A stretch of 10,188 nt of DNA from Pseudomonadota bacterium (GTDB lineage Bacteria > Pseudomonadota > Gammaproteobacteria > Burkholderiales > Burkholderiaceae_D). The translations under genes were made by a program, and so were the position numbers. Positions 6,176 through 10,188 of this stretch are shown piece by piece. Below the pieces are notes generated by a model. That model was not told the DNA's origin, did not search any database, and worked only from the letters and a program-made list of their open reading frames with translations. The stretch is taken from NCBI GenBank assembly GCA_023420795.1, contig JAEZVM010000208.1:1-10188 (forward strand), in the 5' to 3' direction. Each line of letters begins with the position of its first letter. Within the stretch, counting starts at the first letter, position 1.

Positions 6176-7378
6176 ATGCAAGAACAGAATTTCATTGTCC
6201 GCCAACCCTTGCTGAACTCGCAGGAACGCGTGCTGGGCTACGAGCTTTGCTGGCAGAGCAATGGCGCGAAGCTGAGTGAGGCGCAGGCGCGCGCTCTGAC
6301 CGGTTTCATTGCTGCGCAAATGACCGGAACAGAAACCGGCATTTCCCTGGGTGATCATCTGCTCTTCCTGCCGGCGACTCCCGGCATGTTCGCGGCAGAG
6401 GCGTTTGCCGGACTGCCGAAAAAGCGTACCGTGATGGCGGTCGATGCCGGCGATCTTACTGATGTCGACAAGATAACCTCACTCAGGATGCTCGGCGCGC
6501 AGGGATACAGCATTTCCTTGCGCGGCGCGAGCTCGGCATCTGAAAAAGGACTACTGGCGGCTGCCTCGCATATTGAGATTTCCTGTGCCGCACCGGACTT
6601 CGCCGAACAGGTAAGACAATTTCGTGCACTGGATCTGCAGATCGCCCACCTGATCGGCCACGATATCACCGACTGGCAGCAGTACGATCTGTGCGCTTCA
6701 ATGGGCATGCATGCATTCGCCGGCAATCTTCACCTGACGCCTCGCCTGCAAGAGCAGCCGAGGGAGCTGAACCCCGCGCAGACCATGATCCTCGAACTGA
6801 TGGAAATGGTGAAGAACGGCGACGACGTCAGGCAACTCGAAAGCGTGCTGAAGCGCGATGCCGCGCTCTCTTACCGGCTGCTGAGATACATCAATTCGGC
6901 GGGATTCGGCCTCGGCTGCGAAATCCAGTCGCTCAGACATGCAGTCACGCTGCTGGGATATTCGCCTCTGTACCGCTGGCTCGGTCTGTTGATGGCAACT
7001 TCCACCACGACCGGCTATTCGCCGGTACTGATGCAGACCGCCGTAATCCGCGGTCGTTTTGCAGAACTTCTTTGCGCCGGATTCCTGCCGAAGAGCGAGG
7101 CGGAAAACATGTTCGTGGCCGGCATGTTCTCGCTGCTCGATCGCCTGCTCGGCATTCCGATGGAAGAGGTGTTGGAAAAGATTCAACTATCCGATTCAGT
7201 ATCCGAAGCCCTGCTTTCCCGCGAGGGGATTTACGGCCCGTTCATCGCACTGGCTGAAGCATGTGAGTCGAACGCCGGGGATGTTGCGTCGATGGCGGGC
7301 AACCTGTTCGTCAGTGCCGAGCATGTGAATCAGGCGCATCTGGCTGCGATTGCCTGGGCGCAGAGCCTGCACCTGTAA
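6176..7378 (+). CDS. EAL-like (degenerate) plus HDOD domain signalling protein
   Basis: A 400-residue soluble protein of the two-domain EAL/HDOD type (COG3434, YuxH-like). Residues about 5-195 follow the EAL fold order: FIVRQPLLNSQERVLGYELCW at the start, and ITDWQQYDLCASMGMHAFAGNLHLTP (164-189) in place of the usual terminal EGVET...QGY segment. The catalytic signatures are missing. The EAL triplet is replaced by YELCW (22-26), the DDFG loop by YSISLRG (111-117), and the usual IKID by HIEIS. It should therefore not cleave cyclic di-GMP. The HDOD part (about 198-390) shows LLRYINSAGFGL and SLRHAVTLLGY, without an HD-GYP catalytic pair. The start ATG at 6176 has only a weak AGGT upstream. It lies 61 bases after cheZ. 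A role as a scaffold or regulator tied to motility is inferred from position only. Confidence 0.85.
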   Translation: MQEQNFIVRQPLLNSQERVLGYELCWQSNGAKLSEAQARALTGFIAAQMTGTETGISLGDHLLFLPATPGMFAAEAFAGLPKKRTVMAVDAGDLTDVDKITSLRMLGAQGYSISLRGASSASEKGLLAAASHIEISCAAPDFAEQVRQFRALDLQIAHLIGHDITDWQQYDLCASMGMHAFAGNLHLTPRLQEQPRELNPAQTMILELMEMVKNGDDVRQLESVLKRDAALSYRLLRYINSAGFGLGCEIQSLRHAVTLLGYSPLYRWLGLLMATSTTTGYSPVLMQTAVIRGRFAELLCAGFLPKSEAENMFVAGMFSLLDRLLGIPMEEVLEKIQLSDSVSEALLSREGIYGPFIALAEACESNAGDVASMAGNLFVSAEHVNQAHLAAIAWAQSLHL

Positions 7379-7394
7379 TCTCCTTCTGCGTTTA

Positions 7395-7427
7395 CCCTCC
7401 GCCGCACTGACGAAAAGCGGGGGGTTT
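7395..7427 (+). terminator. Possible weak terminator after the EAL-HDOD gene
   Basis: CCCTCCGC (7395-7402) pairs with GCGGGGGG (7417-7424), giving eight pairs including one G-T wobble, with a 14-base loop. Only three T residues follow directly (7425-7427). The short T run and large loop make it a weak or partial terminator at best. It fits the position between the presumed che transcript and flhB. Confidence 0.4.
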
Positions 7428-7444
7428 CCTCGGCTATTCCCCCG

Positions 7445-7472
7445 ATGACATACCTCCTGTCTGGCCAATAAT
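7445..7472 (+). promoter_or_regulatory. Sigma-70-like promoter ahead of flhB
   Basis: ATGACA (7445-7450) and AATAAT (7467-7472) each match five of six bases of the sigma-70 hexamers, with 16 bases between. Transcription would begin near 7479 and leave a leader of about 55 bases before the flhB ATG. The overlapping GCCAATAA (7464-7471) also resembles a sigma-28 -10 element, but no matching -35 is present. The placement after a possible terminator supports a separate flhBA transcript. Confidence 0.4.
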
Positions 7473-7532
7473 CGTGCCTGATGGTCCCTCAATCCGTCAT
7501 TCTTGGCGCGAGGGGTGCAACAGGAGTCGGCG

Positions 7533-8705
7533 ATGGCCGAAGACAGCGATCTCGAAAAAACAGAACCAGCGTCGCCCCGGCGACTTGAACAGGCACGCGA
7601 GGAAGGCGATATTCCCCGCTCGCGCGAGCTCGCCACGTGCACGGTTCTGCTCGCGGCCGGTATCGGCTTGTGGGTTCTGGGCGGCGATCTCGTGAACCGG
7701 ATTAATCACATGCTTGCTTCCGGCCTCACGCTGGAGCGGGAGCAGGCCTTCGATTTCGACTTGCTGGTTATGCGTTTGGCCGCGAGCATCGTGGACCTGC
7801 TGATCGGTTTTGCGCCATTCGCTCTTTTGCTGATGCTGGTTGCAGCGGCGTCGCCGATCCTGATCGGCGGCTGGCTTTTCAGCGGCAAGGCGCTGCAGCC
7901 GAATTTCGGCCGCCTCAACCCATTGAAGGGGCTGGGTAACATGATTTCCACCCGCTCCGCCGTGGAACTGGTCAAGGCGATCGCCAAGGCGCTGCTGGTC
8001 GGAACCGTATCCTGGTTCGTAATCTCCAGCCAGATGGAAGAGTTGCTGGGCCTGACGCTGGATCCGTTGACGACCGGTAGCGCGCACGTTGGCAGCATGC
8101 TGCTGACCAGTTTCATCACGATCGTCTGCAGTCTCGTGCTGATTGCATTGATCGACGTTCCCTATCAGCTGTGGCATTACTCGAACAAATTGAAGATGAC
8201 CCGCGAAGAAGTGCGCCAGGAATCCAAGGAATCCGATGGCGACCCGCATGTCAAGGCCCGGATCCGACAGCTGCAGCGCGAAATGGCAAGAGGCCGCATG
8301 ATGTCCGAAGTGCCGACCGCCGACGTGGTGGTGACCAACCCGACGCACTATGCGGTCGCGCTCAAGTATGCGGACGGCAAGATGCGCGCACCGACGGTGG
8401 TGGCCAAGGGAGCGGATGAAGTCGCGGCCAAGATTCGCGAGCTGGCGGCTGAACACAATGTCCCGCTGCTCGAAGCGCCGCCGCTGGCGCGTGCGCTCTA
8501 TACGCATACCGAGCTGGGCGACGAGATTCCTGAAGGCCTGTACACGGCTGTTGCGGAAGTGCTCGCCTACGTGTTCCAGCTACGCGCCTACAAGAAGAAT
8601 GGCGGCGTGCGCCCCGAAGAACCGGATGATGTGGAGGTTCCGCCGGAGCTCGATCCGCTCAATCCCGTTGCACAGGAAAAAAACGCTAGCAGGTTGATGC
8701 AATGA
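7533..8705 (+). CDS. flhB: Flagellar export gate protein FlhB
   Basis: FlhB is an inner-membrane part of the flagellar type III export gate and switches substrate class from rod-hook to filament proteins. From ATG 7533 it has 390 residues, near the usual length. AGGAG (7522-7526) is 6 bases upstream and the family start (MAEDSDLEKTEPASPRRLEQAREEGDIPRS) fits; the TTG at 7503 would add ten atypical residues. Hydrophobic segments lie at about 33-50, 84-108, 150-166 and 186-210. A charged linker then leads to the cytoplasmic domain with the autocleavage motif NPTH, Asn269 and Pro270 being at the same numbers as in Salmonella. The C-terminal tail is acidic and Pro-rich (VRPEEPDDVEVPPELDPLNP). The stop overlaps the flhA start, giving translational coupling. 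Confidence 0.97.
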   Translation: MAEDSDLEKTEPASPRRLEQAREEGDIPRSRELATCTVLLAAGIGLWVLGGDLVNRINHMLASGLTLEREQAFDFDLLVMRLAASIVDLLIGFAPFALLLMLVAAASPILIGGWLFSGKALQPNFGRLNPLKGLGNMISTRSAVELVKAIAKALLVGTVSWFVISSQMEELLGLTLDPLTTGSAHVGSMLLTSFITIVCSLVLIALIDVPYQLWHYSNKLKMTREEVRQESKESDGDPHVKARIRQLQREMARGRMMSEVPTADVVVTNPTHYAVALKYADGKMRAPTVVAKGADEVAAKIRELAAEHNVPLLEAPPLARALYTHTELGDEIPEGLYTAVAEVLAYVFQLRAYKKNGGVRPEEPDDVEVPPELDPLNPVAQEKNASRLMQ

Positions 8706-10188
8706 ACAGCATGAGATTGCCGGCCTGGCTTACGGGACAAGGAACGAGAGCGCTTGCGGCGCCAATTCTCATCATCATGATGCTGGCGATGATGGTGCTG
8801 CCGCTGCCGGCGTTCGCGCTCGACATGTTCTTCAGCTTCAATATCGCGCTATCAATCATCATCCTGCTGACCAGCCTGTACACGGTCAAGCCGCTCGACT
8901 TCATGGTATTTCCGACAGTGCTGCTGGTTTCTACCATGCTGCGCCTTTCGCTCAACGTGGCCTCGACCCGTGTGGTGCTAACGGAAGGCCATACCGGCCC
9001 GGATGCGGCCGGCAAAGTGATCGAGGCATTCGGCCACTTCCTGATCGGCGGAAATTACACCGTCGGTATCGTCGTGTTCGTCATCCTCACCATCATCAAC
9101 TTCGTGGTGGTGACCAAGGGTGCAGGCCGTATCGCGGAAGTCGGAGCACGCTTCGCGCTGGATGCGATGCCGGGCAAGCAGATGGCGATCGATGCCGATC
9201 TTAATGCCGGCCTGATCGGTGAGCAGGAGGCACGTCGCCGCCGTACCGAGGTTGGACAGGAAGCCGAATTCTACGGCGCGATGGACGGTGCCAGTAAATA
9301 TGTGCGCGGCGATGCGATTGCCGGCATCATGGTGACGATCATTAACATTGCCGGCGGCCTGATTGTGGGCATGGTGCAGCATGATCTGGCATTCGATACC
9401 GCGATCAAGAACTACACGCTGCTGGCTATTGGTGACGGCCTTGTTGCGCAGATTCCTTCGCTGATCATTTCGGTTGCCGCAGGTGTGGTGGTATCCCGTG
9501 TCGCAAGCGAGCAGGATATCGGCTCGCAGTTGACGGGGCAGCTGTTTGCCAATCCGCGGGTGCTGTATATCACAGCCGCCATCATTGGCGGCATGGGGCT
9601 GATTCCAGGAATGCCGCATATCGCTTTCCTGCTGCTGGCGGCCGGGCTCTGGGGCATAGGCCACGCGCTTACCAAGCGCGCGAAGCAGGCAGATGTCCGG
9701 CAGCCGGAACCCGAGGCAGCGGTCGCCCCGCCCGAAGTGGAAGAGGCGACCTGGCAGGATATCGTTCCGGTCGATACGCTTGGCCTGGAAGTCGGCTATC
9801 GCCTGATTCCGCAGGTGGACAAGACACAGGGCGGCGAGCTGCTGCGCCGGATCAAGGGTATCCGCAAGAAGTTCGCGCAGGAAGTCGGCTTCCTGTCGCC
9901 GCCAGTGCATATTCGTGACAACCTCGAACTGAAGCCTTCGGCGTACCGGATCACCCTCAAGGGCGTTGAAGTCGGCAGCGGCGAATCGCATATCGGCCAG
10001 TTCCTGGCCATCAATCCGGGAATGGTCAGCGGCACGTTGCCCGGCACCGTGACCACCGATCCGGCATTCGGCCTTCCCGCCATCTGGATCGATGCCAGCC
10101 TGCGCGATCAGGCGCAGGCGATGGGCTACACCGTGGTGGATGCGGGCACTGTGATCGCGACCCATCTGAATCATGTCATCACCAGCCA
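8702..10188 (+). CDS. flhA: Flagellar export gate protein FlhA (3' end outside window)
   Basis: FlhA is the largest membrane protein of the flagellar export gate; its cytoplasmic ring docks chaperone-substrate complexes. The gene starts at ATG 8702 inside the flhB stop (ATGA overlap), and 495 codons are present of a family usually near 690-700. The membrane part runs to about residue 318 with repeated hydrophobic helices (for example ILIIMMLAMMVLPLPAFAL and VGIVVFVILTIINFVVV). Family signatures include LRLSLNVASTRVVL, GRIAEVGARFALDAMPGKQ (from Gly142, Arg143) and YVRGDAIAG with Asp204. Arg143 and Asp204 correspond to the functional Arg147 and Asp208 of Salmonella with a constant offset of four. 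An acidic linker (about 335-350) precedes the cytoplasmic domain, which continues past the window edge. Only a weak AGG (8691-8693) precedes the start, as expected for coupled translation. Confidence 0.98.
   Translation, partial: MNSMRLPAWLTGQGTRALAAPILIIMMLAMMVLPLPAFALDMFFSFNIALSIIILLTSLYTVKPLDFMVFPTVLLVSTMLRLSLNVASTRVVLTEGHTGPDAAGKVIEAFGHFLIGGNYTVGIVVFVILTIINFVVVTKGAGRIAEVGARFALDAMPGKQMAIDADLNAGLIGEQEARRRRTEVGQEAEFYGAMDGASKYVRGDAIAGIMVTIINIAGGLIVGMVQHDLAFDTAIKNYTLLAIGDGLVAQIPSLIISVAAGVVVSRVASEQDIGSQLTGQLFANPRVLYITAAIIGGMGLIPGMPHIAFLLLAAGLWGIGHALTKRAKQADVRQPEPEAAVAPPEVEEATWQDIVPVDTLGLEVGYRLIPQVDKTQGGELLRRIKGIRKKFAQEVGFLSPPVHIRDNLELKPSAYRITLKGVEVGSGESHIGQFLAINPGMVSGTLPGTVTTDPAFGLPAIWIDASLRDQAQAMGYTVVDAGTVIATHLNHVITS

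Noticed and set aside
7503..7532. TTG 7503 as the flhB start
   Set aside because: It adds ten residues not typical of FlhB and ignores the well-placed AGGAG ahead of ATG 7533.
7497..8507. 336-residue minus-strand open frame opposite flhB
   Set aside because: Antisense shadow of flhB, with the same biased composition as the other shadows.
8978..10174. 398-residue open frame on the minus strand within flhA
   Set aside because: It lies wholly antisense to the well-supported flhA gene, shows no recognisable motif, and its composition (rich in His, Arg, Gln, Asp) is typical of an antisense shadow of a GC-rich gene.
1..10188. Mobile elements, CRISPR arrays, tRNA or rRNA genes
   Set aside because: No transposase-like frames, terminal repeats, regularly spaced repeats or RNA gene signatures were seen.

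Overview
The window is part of a flagellar and chemotaxis gene cluster, read almost entirely on the + strand. The gene order is chemoreceptor, chemoreceptor, cheR, cheD, cheB, cheY, cheZ, an EAL-like/HDOD protein, flhB, flhA. This order, having both cheD and cheZ, the GC-rich coding style and the close match of each protein to the proteobacterial families point to a motile betaproteobacterium of the Burkholderiales, possibly Oxalobacteraceae-like. That placement is inference from memory of gene order; no search was run.

Region 1 (1-695): the 3' end of a classical chemoreceptor ending in a DWEEF tether, a strong bidirectional-looking terminator with an 18-bp perfect stem, a short spacer holding a nested inverted repeat, and a good sigma-28 (FliA) type promoter. 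Region 2 (696-2264): a second chemoreceptor with no periplasmic domain. It has a tight two-helix membrane hairpin, the conserved signalling hairpin and a C-terminal Cache/PAS-like domain that should lie in the cytoplasm. Region 3 (2298-4891): cheR, cheD and cheB, the receptor adaptation enzymes (methyltransferase, glutamine deamidase, methylesterase), closely packed. Region 4 (4892-6114): a 157-base gap with possible promoter elements, then cheY and cheZ, the response regulator and its phosphatase, one base apart. Region 5 (6176-7378): a protein with a degenerate EAL domain and an HDOD domain, followed by a weak hairpin. Region 6 (7379-10188): a promoter-like spacer, then flhB and flhA overlapping by four bases; flhA runs off the window. 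FlhA and FlhB are membrane components of the flagellar type III export gate.

Together the genes cover sensing (two receptors), adaptation (CheR, CheB, CheD), signal output and its termination (CheY, CheZ), and building of the export gate. cheA and cheW are not in the window and presumably lie upstream. All catalytic residues that could be checked by position in CheR, CheD, CheB, CheY, CheZ and FlhB are intact. No mobile element, CRISPR array, RNA gene or clear sign of horizontal transfer was seen. Most of the window is ordinary. The items most worth a second look are the receptor with its sensor-like domain at the C terminus and the apparently catalytically dead EAL-HDOD protein between cheZ and flhB.
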